This document shows positions 37,182 to 46,223 of a stretch of DNA of 64,000 nucleotides, piece by piece (the stretch's first letter is position 1; each line of letters opens with the position of its first letter). The notes below the pieces were generated by a model. It was not told the DNA's origin. It saw nothing but the letters and a program-made list of their open reading frames with translations, and made no database searches. The stretch comes from an uncultured Lachnospiraceae bacterium (GTDB lineage Bacteria; Bacillota; Clostridia; Lachnospirales; Lachnospiraceae): positions 1-64,000 of the forward strand of contig CANOEC010000015.1 in assembly GCA_947564735.1 (NCBI GenBank). The letters run 5' to 3'. A program made the translations under genes and the position numbers.

Positions 37182-37761
37182 CCTGTTCTCCCCCTTCAAG
37201 TTCTCCGTTGATGTTTTGCCTGTATTTTTTACCACATTCCAAACAATGCAATAACCCTGATTCTTCCTGTAATTTATTGCCACATGAGCACACATAACCT
37301 GCTACTCTTCCGGGATTGCCAATTACCAGCTGATATGCTCCTACATTATGTGTCACTACGGTACCGGCTCCTACCATGGCGTATCTGCCTATGACATTAC
37401 CACACAAAATCGTCGCATTTGCACCTATCGTCGCACCTTTTTTAATTATTGTTTTCTTAAATTCATGTTTCCTTTCAATGAAACTTCTAGGATTGATCAC
37501 ATTCGTAAATACGCAATTAGGACCAAGAAAAACATCATCCTCGCAAATAACTCCCCGGTAAAGTGCAACATTATTTTTAATTTTTACATGACTGCCTATT
37601 TGCACTCCGCTCTCAATAAATACATTCTGCCCGATATTGCAATTATCTCCGATAATCACATCTGCCATAATATTACAAAACTGCCATATTCTTGTCCCTC
37701 TGCCAATCTGTGCATCACTATCTATAATGCTCGTTGGATCTGCCCGATACGCCTCATTCAT
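37168..37761 (-). CDS. wbpD: UDP-3-amino-sugar N-acetyltransferase, WbpD-like
   Basis: A 197-residue left-handed beta-helix acetyltransferase made of hexapeptide repeats. NCNIGQNVFIESGVQIG, LYRGVICEDDVFLGP, VFTNVINPRSFIERK and KKGATIGANATILCG closely follow WbpD, which acetylates the 3-amino group of UDP-GlcNAc3NA with acetyl-CoA. The C-terminal 40 residues contain CSCG and CLECG, which look like a small zinc-binding tail. The start overlaps the preceding oxidoreductase gene by 8 bases. LegH-type enzymes usually have an N-terminal Rossmann domain, which is missing here, so the WbpD reading is better supported. Confidence 0.87.
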   Translation of the reverse strand: MNEAYRADPTSIIDSDAQIGRGTRIWQFCNIMADVIIGDNCNIGQNVFIESGVQIGSHVKIKNNVALYRGVICEDDVFLGPNCVFTNVINPRSFIERKHEFKKTIIKKGATIGANATILCGNVIGRYAMVGAGTVVTHNVGAYQLVIGNPGRVAGYVCSCGNKLQEESGLLHCLECGKKYRQNINGELEGGEQDGIY

Positions 37762-38842
37762 TTACATTCTCTCCAAACCTGCCTGCAAAATCCATGGTAC
37801 TGCACTCCTGCAATGGAAATTTTACTGTTTTCCCCGTATATGCTGCTTCATAAATTGCCAATACCATTTCAAGCGCCCGGCGTCCTGCCTCCGCATCTAC
37901 ATAAGGCCGCCTACCCTGTTCAATCGCTTCAATAACATCAGCATACAGTTTTGAATGACCAAATCCATAGATATTCGGCGGATTCTCATGGCACTCCTTT
38001 TTTACTACTTCCGGATCATCCAAATAATCTGAAAAGCGCCATTCCTCAATAATATTTACTGCCTCACCGCCTGCTTTTACAGTCCCCTTCTCACCAAAAA
38101 TATATAACGTTTCTTCAAGGTTTTTAGGATATATATTTGTTGTACCCTCCACAATACCATAGCTTCCGTTTTTAAATCTGATGAGCGCAAGTCCTAAATC
38201 TTCTGCTTCAATATAATCATGCTTTAACCGATCTGTAAAACCAATTACCTCCTCCACTTCATCTCCCATCATCCAGCGCAATAAATCAATATCATGAATG
38301 CACTGGTTCATCAGCGCTCCACCATCCTGCTCCCATGTGCCGCGCCATTTGGCACGGGCATAATACTCATAATCTCTTGCCCATCTGATATGTGCCGTCC
38401 CGTAATATAATCTTCCAAATCGCTGCATCTCAATTGCTTCACGAATTTTTTGAACAGATTTATTAAATCTGTTCTGATGGCATGCACACACCTTAACACC
38501 CTTTTCTTTCGCCTTTTTTATAATGGCATCTGCATCCCGTAACGACAAGGCAATCGGCTTCTCAATAATCAAGTTACATCCAGCCTCGATACAATCCAGC
38601 GCAATCTGCGCATGTTTTCCACTCTCTGTAGCAATTGCTACAAGCTCTGGTTTCACCTGTTCTAACATCTCATGATAATCAGTATATTGAAGCACGTCGT
38701 CTGTTAATCTATGTTTTAGTATCTTATCCTTCATATTTGCCGGCACAATATCGCAAATAGCCGCTATTTCAAGATGATTATTCTGCGCCGCAACAACATG
38801 ATTCGACGATATCCTGCCACAACCAATCAATGCATATTTCAT
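37754..38842 (-). CDS. wbpB: Gfo/Idh/MocA oxidoreductase, WbpB-like
   Basis: A 362-residue NAD-dependent oxidoreductase. The Rossmann start ALIGCGRISSNHV, the conserved EKPIALS motif near residue 95 and a C-terminal alpha/beta domain with GALMNQCIHDIDLLRWMMG (GG-x-x-x-x-x-x-H-x-x-D-like) are present. WbpB-type enzymes oxidise C3 of UDP-GlcNAcA to the 3-keto sugar used by WbpE. The order WbpB-WbpD-WbpE, with short overlaps, supports this. It overlaps the upstream GT by 4 bases. A second Gfo/Idh protein at 47555 is much more divergent and belongs to another pathway. Confidence 0.82.
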   Translation of the reverse strand: MKYALIGCGRISSNHVVAAQNNHLEIAAICDIVPANMKDKILKHRLTDDVLQYTDYHEMLEQVKPELVAIATESGKHAQIALDCIEAGCNLIIEKPIALSLRDADAIIKKAKEKGVKVCACHQNRFNKSVQKIREAIEMQRFGRLYYGTAHIRWARDYEYYARAKWRGTWEQDGGALMNQCIHDIDLLRWMMGDEVEEVIGFTDRLKHDYIEAEDLGLALIRFKNGSYGIVEGTTNIYPKNLEETLYIFGEKGTVKAGGEAVNIIEEWRFSDYLDDPEVVKKECHENPPNIYGFGHSKLYADVIEAIEQGRRPYVDAEAGRRALEMVLAIYEAAYTGKTVKFPLQECSTMDFAGRFGENVNE

Positions 38843-39975
38843 ACAATCTCCTTCTCACATCCTGTAACTTTATGAATAAATTTATTATATTGTTCCATAT
38901 AAGACTCTATATTGCTTCTGCACTTTCTATTGCCCTGCTTACTGTATGAACATTCCTGAATCACCGTTGTCAGGGATTCTTCATCCTGCGGCTTAAAGAA
39001 ATGAATCTTCTCCCGCAGCTGTTCACTATCCTGCATCTTTGCAAGATCCGCCGTATCCCCGGGTATGATAACTCCGGTTCCCGAATACAGACCTTCATAG
39101 ATAGTTCTCCCAATACAAAATTGTGGTTCTCCACGTATGATATAATCGCTAACCCGATAAATACTCCCTGTCTCTTTCATCTCACCACAATATATAATCC
39201 GTGCATCGTTCTGTGTCATCTTCTCACACTCATGCCCGTAAGTATGCTGATTGTTTCCAACAATCAGAAGCCTGCTCTGGGGATTTTTGTGTTTCATAAA
39301 TGCCCGGAGCACAAACTTAGAGCCTTTGTTATCTCCTACCTGTCCCAGCATCGCAAATACCGTATTCTGTTTTGACAATCCATAACGTTCCAAGCTGTGT
39401 TCATAATCAATTTTTTCTATGTTCGTCATGTCAAACGGATTGTTAAGTACGATCGACCTGCCATTGCGTACAATCGCTTCAATTGGTATCCTTGTTGCCT
39501 CGTCAATATAGATAATTCCATCAGCTGCTTCCATTTTTTTCACAAATTTATCAATTCTTCGATAGTTCGTATTGATAACTTCTCTTGCATGGATAATATA
39601 TTTTGCCTTCCGATCAATAATAGGATACAAAACCAGTGAATTCAAATGTACATAATCATATCTACCTTTTTTGATAATACTCCTTCTTAAGCCAATTGAA
39701 AAGAGCGACATGATATTATTTACAATATGAGAACATTCCTTGAATAAACTCACGCGGTCAAAATACTGGCAACGATACCGCGGCATCCATACAAAAAATA
39801 TTTTACACAGATGTCTGCCTAATAGTCTTCTTATTTCTCCTTCATCAATCTTTGCCGTAAAGCTCTTGCAAATCATCAAGTCATAATCATACTCAATATT
39901 TTGAAGGACTCCTGCAATACTTCGATTCGCGCCGTAAATAAAAAATCCCTCATGCAGTATGAATAATGCTTTCAT
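38839..39975 (-). CDS. GT4-like glycosyltransferase
   Basis: A 378-residue GT-B protein. It starts ALFILHEGFFIYGANRSIAG, has the YDYVHLNSLVLYPI acceptor region, VFAMLGQVGDNKGSKFVLRA in the nucleotide-binding half, and IGRTIYEGLYSGTGVIIPG in the donor-site helix. The E-x7-E motif is degenerate (a single glutamate is clear), so assignment rests on the overall pattern. It sits between the amidotransferase and the WbpB-like gene with 4-base overlaps on each side. It is therefore a good candidate for the enzyme that transfers the diacetamido-uronic acid, which is inference. Confidence 0.75.
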   Translation of the reverse strand: MKALFILHEGFFIYGANRSIAGVLQNIEYDYDLMICKSFTAKIDEGEIRRLLGRHLCKIFFVWMPRYRCQYFDRVSLFKECSHIVNNIMSLFSIGLRRSIIKKGRYDYVHLNSLVLYPIIDRKAKYIIHAREVINTNYRRIDKFVKKMEAADGIIYIDEATRIPIEAIVRNGRSIVLNNPFDMTNIEKIDYEHSLERYGLSKQNTVFAMLGQVGDNKGSKFVLRAFMKHKNPQSRLLIVGNNQHTYGHECEKMTQNDARIIYCGEMKETGSIYRVSDYIIRGEPQFCIGRTIYEGLYSGTGVIIPGDTADLAKMQDSEQLREKIHFFKPQDEESLTTVIQECSYSKQGNRKCRSNIESYMEQYNKFIHKVTGCEKEIV

Positions 39976-41870
39976 TCCCCTCTTCCTTCCTCTGCAATCT
40001 GCACATGAAATACATCAATCCAATGACCTGCACAGATAATGCGCCATGGCAGATAATCGCCTCTCTTAATCATTCCTCTGTTCTCATCAAACCATTCCAT
40101 TGTCTTCCTGCTATCAATCAAATCCCCCAGCCGGCTGCAGGCATACACTAATTGCGCCCTAAATACATCAAAATGGTTATTAATCCATTTTTCCTCGGGC
40201 GTCACAAAACCCAGTTTACTAATCCTGTTCTTAATTTTATCCGGCAAAACGCCATCCAGACCATCCCGCATAACAGATTTTGTAACACCCTGCCTGATTT
40301 TGTAAGATATCGGCATACTATATATGCTTTCTGCAAGCCGGTAATCAAGAAAAGGCACTCTGGATTCTATAGAATGCGTCATCGAATTTCTATCTTCATA
40401 GTGAAGTAATGCAGACATACTGCATTTCATATGATCCAGTGAATACTTTTGCGGGCTGCTTACCTGATACAATTCCCTGCCTTTGACAGTCTGTTCAATC
40501 AATGTGCTGGAAAAGGGCAGTTTACTATACCCATACCCAACTTTCCTCTTAAGCAGCATTTTTATTTTATTTGGTATGAATGCCGATACAAAGGCGTTTA
40601 ATATAACATCTACTGCCGAAACGTGCTTCTCCGATGTGCTGCGGTTCTTACAATAGCAGTACACTTCTCTACCAAATTTTACCAGACGAAATCTTCTTAA
40701 ATAGTACGCCAATATCACGCTGTAGAACCCTGTGTAACCAGCTAACTGCTCGTCGGCTCCCTGTCCATCAAGCATTACCGTAATGCCTTGTTCTTTCGCA
40801 CTCTTAAATACATTCCACTGGGCAAATATCGAAGTTGATCCAAATGGTTCATCCATGTGCCATATGATATCATCCAGATGTTCAAATAAGTCCTCTTCTT
40901 TGGGAAATACTTTGTGAGAAATAACATTTGTATGCCGCACCACCTCATCGATATATTCCTGCTCATCATATTCCTTATCCGCAAAGCAGGAAGATATTGT
41001 ATGTTGCTCTATTTCCCTGCCGGATGCCTTGACGATGGAATCCGCCATACATACTATAGAAGAACTGTCCAGCCCTCCAGACAAACAATAACCCACCGGA
41101 ACGTCCGCCCTAAGCCTGAATTTCACCGACTGTTCAAACAGTCTCCTAAAATCGTCGCACGCTTCTTTATAGGTAAACCGTCTACCGGTGGCTGCGCCCA
41201 AATCATAATACTGCTCCAGATGGTGCCTGCCCGTTGTCAAATCTAATACTAAGTTATATCCGCCTCTTAACTGCCTCACATCGCGAAATAAAGTTTCATC
41301 CGTACAATCCAGATCCCCCAAAATCAAAAAGTCGAGCAATCTCTGCCTGTTGGCATATACGCCCCCCTCCATCATTGACAGAAGCTGCTTTATTTCAGAA
41401 CCAAAAAGGAACAACCCATCTCGATAACTATAGTAAAATGGTTTCACCCCAAACCGATCTCTTGAGCAGAAAAAAATCCTCTGTTTTTTATCATATATGG
41501 CAAAGGCCCACATACCATTCAGCTTATCAACGCATGTCTTCCCATAACAGTCATACATTGCAATCAGAACTTCTGTATCCGTGTTCGTTACAAACTTATA
41601 TCCTTTTTTTTGCAGATGGCTTCTCAGTTCCTTATAATTAAATATCTCACCATTGTATACAATGTAATATCTGTCCTTATAACAAAATGGCTGGCGGCCA
41701 TCCCTCCCCAAATCAATAATCGCGAGTCTTCTATGCCCCAGTGCAATATTGTCGTCATAATATACGCCCCTGTCATCCGGTCCTCTATAAGCGACAAGAT
41801 CGACCATGTGCTCAAACTTCTGTTTATCTATTTTGCTTTCTTTGCTATATGCTCCGCAGATTCCACACAT
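39972..41870 (-). CDS. asnB: AsnB-type glutamine amidotransferase
   Basis: A 632-residue class II amidotransferase. The start at 41870 puts the catalytic cysteine at position 2 (MCGICGAYS), required after Met removal; an upstream TTG would bury it. The N-terminal glutaminase domain contains RGPDDRGVY, LGHRRLAIIDL and YNGEIFNY. The synthetase domain has the PP-loop SGGLDSSSIV near residue 262. In glycan loci AsnB-like proteins (such as WbpS in Pseudomonas) amidate uronic acids. Here it precedes the WbpB/D/E genes, so amidation of the diacetamido-uronic acid is the likely role. True asparagine synthesis remains possible. Confidence 0.88.
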   Translation of the reverse strand: MCGICGAYSKESKIDKQKFEHMVDLVAYRGPDDRGVYYDDNIALGHRRLAIIDLGRDGRQPFCYKDRYYIVYNGEIFNYKELRSHLQKKGYKFVTNTDTEVLIAMYDCYGKTCVDKLNGMWAFAIYDKKQRIFFCSRDRFGVKPFYYSYRDGLFLFGSEIKQLLSMMEGGVYANRQRLLDFLILGDLDCTDETLFRDVRQLRGGYNLVLDLTTGRHHLEQYYDLGAATGRRFTYKEACDDFRRLFEQSVKFRLRADVPVGYCLSGGLDSSSIVCMADSIVKASGREIEQHTISSCFADKEYDEQEYIDEVVRHTNVISHKVFPKEEDLFEHLDDIIWHMDEPFGSTSIFAQWNVFKSAKEQGITVMLDGQGADEQLAGYTGFYSVILAYYLRRFRLVKFGREVYCYCKNRSTSEKHVSAVDVILNAFVSAFIPNKIKMLLKRKVGYGYSKLPFSSTLIEQTVKGRELYQVSSPQKYSLDHMKCSMSALLHYEDRNSMTHSIESRVPFLDYRLAESIYSMPISYKIRQGVTKSVMRDGLDGVLPDKIKNRISKLGFVTPEEKWINNHFDVFRAQLVYACSRLGDLIDSRKTMEWFDENRGMIKRGDYLPWRIICAGHWIDVFHVQIAEEGRGE

Positions 41871-41894
41871 ATCTTCTCTGTCCAACCACCTTTT

Positions 41895-43343
41895 TTAACT
41901 GTTCACATCCACATATCTCGAAATAAATTTCAGATAACGTTCCCGACTGTCACGCGCAAAAATATCTTCCGGGCTTACTTCTGCGTTTCTATCAACCCCA
42001 CCCTGTAAAAGCCCTACCAGTTCTTCCTTATTTTGAAACCATGTACCTATCCGGGTACTAATCCATTCACTACGTTTTGACTTCCATATCATCACACGTT
42101 TCCCCAGTGCCGCCGCCTCATATAAAGCTGTCGAGTCATCACCCACCACGGTCTTAACCCTCGAGAAAAAGTCATTTATATTTCCACTTATATTTACCAA
42201 AGTTCTGGCATCCTCCATTGTCTTTAACACATCGTACTGCTGTACCATCATGGGATGAACTTTAATAAATAATTTTTTTTCTGGCATTTTTTGTTTCACA
42301 TACTGAATCAGTTCCATATAAGGTTCCGTATCCGACGGAAGAATCAGTATGCTGTTTTCATCTTCAGTTACTCCTTCCTCTCTATTGCCACTATCCAAAT
42401 TTCTGTTAAAGTTAGCGTTCCCCAGTATATACTTTTCAATCGGAACCCTTGCAAACTGTTCCCAGAATCGCCCAAAAATTAAAAAAACGTCGGGCATATA
42501 TTCTCTATACTCCTGACTTTCATTCACTGCCTGCGAATAATTATAGGCAAAGTGACTGCTGTTGATTAATCCATGCTGTATCTCTGCAGATGGAATCTTT
42601 AAGTCCTTCAATGCCTTGATTTTACATGCCATATGACTCCCGTCACATCCCTGTGCAACAAAAACAATTTTGGGTGATATGCGGGTAAAAATTCTGTGAT
42701 AATAATTATAAATCAACCGGTTGTTCTTAGCATATCTTTCCAGTTCTATACGAATGGTTGCCCAATGCTTCTCCCTAATATCAAACGGAAGCTCCTTCCT
42801 CAGATAAATAATAAACCGTTCTATTGTGTCTTTATCCTGTGGATTCATCGGTGCAAGCTTCTCATGAAATGCACAGATTATCTCTATGAAATCAGCCTCA
42901 AATGTCCTGTATTTCTTAGGGTAAAAATGGCGAAACAGCGGAGCGCTTTCTATGATAGCCATATTGCCATGCAAACCAAGAAAATCATCATAAATCCGGT
43001 TATAATAACTGCCATCTTTATCTTTTACGTTGCCCAATACATGATTTAAACACAAAATATCAATATGTTTGCGAATAAACAACGGATTCTTATTAAACTT
43101 AAAGAACTGTGACCATTTGAAACTTAATACTCTGCCATGCTTCATATTCTCTGCAGTATTATCAATCAATCCCATTTCTTCTCCAAAATTACTTTTCCAT
43201 ATGGAATTCCATACTACATTTCTGATAAACGGCCACATCAGCATGTTATGAAATGCATAATGATATGTTAAAACTTGTCCCTTATCCTCAAATGCGAGAA
43301 ATTTCTCGAAATCCGCTTCCAGCGAAGTACTCTGCATTCTCAT
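41895..43343 (-). CDS. KpsC-like putative glycan transferase
   Basis: A 482-residue protein with a C-terminal nucleotide-binding fold typical of capsule/CDP-glycerol-type transferases: IVFVAQGCDGSHMACK, ILILPSDTEPYME, KKLFIKVHPMMVQQYD and VVGDDSTALYEAAALGKRVMIW. The D-S-T-A-L-Y-E motif corresponds to the conserved donor site. Of the clustered ATGs, 43343 has the best-spaced ribosome site (AGGGAG, 8 bases); 43349 and 43370 are alternatives. It is the first gene behind the promoter at 43431-43459. Use of a CMP-nonulosonate donor is a reasonable inference from the NeuA/B/C genes just upstream, not proven. Confidence 0.55.
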   Translation of the reverse strand: MRMQSTSLEADFEKFLAFEDKGQVLTYHYAFHNMLMWPFIRNVVWNSIWKSNFGEEMGLIDNTAENMKHGRVLSFKWSQFFKFNKNPLFIRKHIDILCLNHVLGNVKDKDGSYYNRIYDDFLGLHGNMAIIESAPLFRHFYPKKYRTFEADFIEIICAFHEKLAPMNPQDKDTIERFIIYLRKELPFDIREKHWATIRIELERYAKNNRLIYNYYHRIFTRISPKIVFVAQGCDGSHMACKIKALKDLKIPSAEIQHGLINSSHFAYNYSQAVNESQEYREYMPDVFLIFGRFWEQFARVPIEKYILGNANFNRNLDSGNREEGVTEDENSILILPSDTEPYMELIQYVKQKMPEKKLFIKVHPMMVQQYDVLKTMEDARTLVNISGNINDFFSRVKTVVGDDSTALYEAAALGKRVMIWKSKRSEWISTRIGTWFQNKEELVGLLQGGVDRNAEVSPEDIFARDSRERYLKFISRYVDVNS

Positions 43344-43430
43344 GTCCATACTCCCTATCCCCGGAAACATCCCTGCCTGTCATTGGTACTAATACTCCTT
43401 ATGATAATCCCCGGCGCATATATTCATAGA

Positions 43431-43459
43431 ATTATATCATACTCGTACCTTATTGTCTA
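43431..43459 (-). promoter_or_regulatory. Sigma-A type promoter upstream of the KpsC-like gene
   Basis: On the coding strand TAGACA (43459-43454), a 17-base spacer and TATAAT (43436-43431), with TG one base before the -10 box (extended -10). The -35 box overlaps the TAG stop of the neuC-like gene. The start site would fall near 43424, about 80 bases before the chosen start codon. Confidence 0.7.
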
Positions 43460-44650
43460 CTTTTCCACAATTCCGTCACACCAAACAGACTTTATATCGT
43501 AAAATTTTTTCTTTAATTCTATGTTTTTCTCAAGTGCAAATTCCCTAATTTTCGCTACAATGCGCTCAGATGCATGACCATCCCCATACGGGAGTTCCTG
43601 TTTTCTAATTTGCTCTCTAAACTCCTCACTATCAGCCGTACACATGGCTTCCTTAATAGCCTCGCAGTCTGGTTCGCAATTTAGGACACTACATGCCTGT
43701 ATTCTGCCTTTCTGCCTGTCACCTATATTTACTGTTGGAACATGCATGACCGGCGCCTCCAGAATACCACTGGAAGAGTTCCCTATGACCATGGAACAAT
43801 ATTTCATGGTTGACAGATAACGTACCATTCCAAGGGACTCCGTCAGATAAATTCCTCCATTAAATCCCTTTGCAAACCGTTCTAATCGTTCATTTACCAT
43901 GCGCCCGCCCGCATCTGCATTTGCCTTTGTTACTATATAGCGAAATTGTGGCATCTCCTCCATCGCCTGTAGAAGCTCGTCCAATTGTTGTAATGCCGTA
44001 TTTTCTTCCAATGTAACCGGATGAAAAGTCACCAGACAATACTTTCCATCCAGCGAAAAGTCCAAAGACGCCTCCAGCTCTTTCCTATCCCACAACTTCT
44101 GATGCAAAATATTGTCTACACCGGGCGCACCCACACAAAAAACTCTATCCGGATTTTCTCCTAACTGAATCACTCTTCTACGATAATCTTCCGTGCTTGT
44201 AAAATGAAGATAACTCATTTTTGTAATACAATGCCGGATAGCATCGTCAATCGCCCCTTCCGTAATCTCTCCCCCATGGATATGGGCAATCGGAATATGC
44301 GCATTCATTGCGGCAATGCACACTGCAAGCGTCTCATAACGATCTCCCAGAACAATCAGCATATCCTGAGGATTTTCTGCAAAAAAATGGGCAAACTTCC
44401 AGATTGCCGCCGCCATGGATTCTGACACAGCCACTACACCATCACCCTTTGCCAAAATGGGAATTTTCGCCTTGATGGGAATACCGTCTTCCTCTATCTC
44501 TTTGTATGTTTCACCAAATTCCTTTTCCAGATGCATTCCAGTGGCTATAACATTCGTAGAAAACTCCCTTTCCTGCAACAGTCCCTGTATCATATTTTTC
44601 AGCAGTCCATACTCTGCACGCGTAGCTGTCAGGACACAAATTTCCTTCAT
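43457..44650 (-). CDS. neuC: Hydrolysing UDP/GDP-sugar 2-epimerase, NeuC/LegG-like
   Basis: A 397-residue GT-B fold epimerase that converts an NDP-GlcNAc-type sugar to the free ManNAc-type sugar with loss of NDP. LTATRAEYGLLKNMI is the NeuC/LegG start; VLGDRYETLA, IAHIHGGEITEGAID (catalytic histidine and glutamate), VTFHPVTLEEN and IGNSSSGILEAPVM are all diagnostic. The ATG at 44650 is preferred to an upstream TTG. It is the last gene of the nonulosonate operon. Whether it uses UDP-GlcNAc, UDP-diNAcBac or a GDP-linked sugar cannot be read from motifs; the LegB and PtmE homologues make a GDP-sugar plausible. Confidence 0.9.
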   Translation of the reverse strand: MKEICVLTATRAEYGLLKNMIQGLLQEREFSTNVIATGMHLEKEFGETYKEIEEDGIPIKAKIPILAKGDGVVAVSESMAAAIWKFAHFFAENPQDMLIVLGDRYETLAVCIAAMNAHIPIAHIHGGEITEGAIDDAIRHCITKMSYLHFTSTEDYRRRVIQLGENPDRVFCVGAPGVDNILHQKLWDRKELEASLDFSLDGKYCLVTFHPVTLEENTALQQLDELLQAMEEMPQFRYIVTKANADAGGRMVNERLERFAKGFNGGIYLTESLGMVRYLSTMKYCSMVIGNSSSGILEAPVMHVPTVNIGDRQKGRIQACSVLNCEPDCEAIKEAMCTADSEEFREQIRKQELPYGDGHASERIVAKIREFALEKNIELKKKFYDIKSVWCDGIVEK

Positions 44651-44690
44651 GGCGAGATACCTTTCTGTCAATACATTTTGTTAATTCCTA

Positions 44691-45485
44691 TCAAAGATTC
44701 TGGCTTTCACAACAATAGAGCGCGTAGTATAAATCTTCCCGCCGATCATTTTTAACCGGAAAATGATTTCTAAATTCAGCGGTCTCATCTTGGAGGTCAT
44801 ATTCCATCAGTCCCTCCTGTCCGCTTAGTTCTTGCAAAATCTGTCCATTCGGATTTATAATACAGCTGTCTCCCGAATAGTTTACTCCCCCGATGTCCCC
44901 TGTACAATTGACCGCAATAATATACACCTGATTTTCAATCGCCCTCGCCTGCAGCAGACATCTCCAATGCGCTCTTCGCGCTTCGGGCCAGTTTGCAGGA
45001 ATCAACAGAACATCCGCTTTTTTTGAAGCAATCTGAAATATCTCGGGGAAACGCAAATCATAACAGATAAAACTGGAAAAACTAATTCCATCCATAGAAA
45101 AATACGCAATGTTCTTTCCACCTTGAAACTTTATGTCTTCCCCCACAAATGAAAATGGATGTATCTTTACATAATCCGAAAGCACTCTGCCGTCCTTATC
45201 TACAACAGTATAATGATTCTCCGCCTTTTCCCCGCAGTCCTTTACCCAGCCAAATCCAATCGCTGTATGATACTGCCCCGCATAAGACTGCATTTTATGG
45301 ATTGTTTCATAATCCTTTTCTCCGGTCACGCTTGTGTTCATGGAAAAACCGGTAAAGCTCATTTCTGGTAAAAGAAACAAATCCGCTTTACGTTCAGACG
45401 CCTCCTGCAATTTTCTTTCTACGCACTTATAATTTGCTTCCTTGTCTTCCCATATGATATTCATTTGGTATAAAAGCACCTTCAT
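44691..45485 (-). CDS. Carbon-nitrogen hydrolase, omega-amidase-like
   Basis: A 264-residue nitrilase-superfamily amidase. The catalytic triad is visible: E in LLPEMSFTGF, K in DYVKIHPFSF and C in FICYDLRFPE, and the downstream NWPEARRAHWRCLLQARAIEN segment is typical of the omega-amidase (Nit2/MtnU) branch. It starts directly at the end of neuA and ends 40 bases before neuC, so it is embedded in the nonulosonate operon. Omega-amidases hydrolyse 2-oxoglutaramate produced by glutamine-dependent transaminases. The class III aminotransferase two genes upstream could produce that compound. Direct deamidation of a sugar is an alternative. Confidence 0.8.
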   Translation of the reverse strand: MKVLLYQMNIIWEDKEANYKCVERKLQEASERKADLFLLPEMSFTGFSMNTSVTGEKDYETIHKMQSYAGQYHTAIGFGWVKDCGEKAENHYTVVDKDGRVLSDYVKIHPFSFVGEDIKFQGGKNIAYFSMDGISFSSFICYDLRFPEIFQIASKKADVLLIPANWPEARRAHWRCLLQARAIENQVYIIAVNCTGDIGGVNYSGDSCIINPNGQILQELSGQEGLMEYDLQDETAEFRNHFPVKNDRREDLYYALYCCESQNL

Positions 45486-46214
45486 TTATTCATCCTGCTC
45501 CCATAAACTTAAATCTATCAACGCATTTTCCGCCATGATGCACGCAACCTTATAATTATACATAGAATCTATCTCAATAGACTTTTCATCCGGCATAATA
45601 TAAGGTACAGAATTTTGAGCATGAAAAGACTTATGTTTCACAAAATAACTCCATTTCGCAATGTACATACATCCATTCATTGTATATTCTTTCGCCTGAT
45701 CCTGCCTTCTGACGCTTTTAAAATCCTTCATCGCCTCATAGAACTTTGAAAGACCCCCCTTGGAATCCAGTGAATGTATAAACGCCCGATTTACTTCCAC
45801 TTCTTTCATTCCAAGTAATGTATCTGCCCCTCGCTCTTCTATTAGTTTCAGTGCATTGTCCAAATCTTCTGAACTTGCAAATGGTGAGGATGGCTCCAAA
45901 AGACATATATAGTCATACCTATCTTCATCATGTTCCATAATCCATTGTACCGTATGCCAGACAACATCCATGCTGTCCGCCGTATCCGATGCCAGATAAT
46001 CCGGACGCATAAATGGAACCTCCGCCCCGTATGCAGCGCTGACTGCAGCAATCTCCTCATCATCTGTTGACACAATAATCCTTTTATCAACGCTGCATTT
46101 CTGCGCCGAAATAATCTTATATGCTATGAGCGGCAGTTTCCCAACTAATCTGATATTTTTCCGGGGCACCCCTTTTGAGCCGCCTCTTGCAGTAATAACA
46201 AATAATACTCTCAT
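45486..46214 (-). CDS. neuA: CMP-nonulosonate cytidylyltransferase, NeuA-like
   Basis: A 242-residue cytidylyltransferase activating a nonulosonic acid with CTP. The signature ITARGGSKGVPRKNIRLVGKLPL at the N-terminus is the CTP-binding loop; IIVSTDDEEIA, CLLEPSSPFASSEDLDNAL and the MNGCMYIAKW region complete the NeuA/LegF/PseF pattern. Single domain, normal length for the short NeuA class. It follows the class III aminotransferase by 9 bases. The exact nonulosonate (sialic, legionaminic, pseudaminic or a new derivative) cannot be assigned by motif alone. Confidence 0.92.
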   Translation of the reverse strand: MRVLFVITARGGSKGVPRKNIRLVGKLPLIAYKIISAQKCSVDKRIIVSTDDEEIAAVSAAYGAEVPFMRPDYLASDTADSMDVVWHTVQWIMEHDEDRYDYICLLEPSSPFASSEDLDNALKLIEERGADTLLGMKEVEVNRAFIHSLDSKGGLSKFYEAMKDFKSVRRQDQAKEYTMNGCMYIAKWSYFVKHKSFHAQNSVPYIMPDEKSIEIDSMYNYKVACIMAENALIDLSLWEQDE

Positions 46215-46223
46215 ACCTGCCCT

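Noticed and set aside
37182-37295. Longer N-terminus for the WbpE-like aminotransferase
   Set aside because: The extra 38 residues lie inside the WbpD-like gene and are absent from the family pattern; a strong ribosome site precedes the inner ATG.
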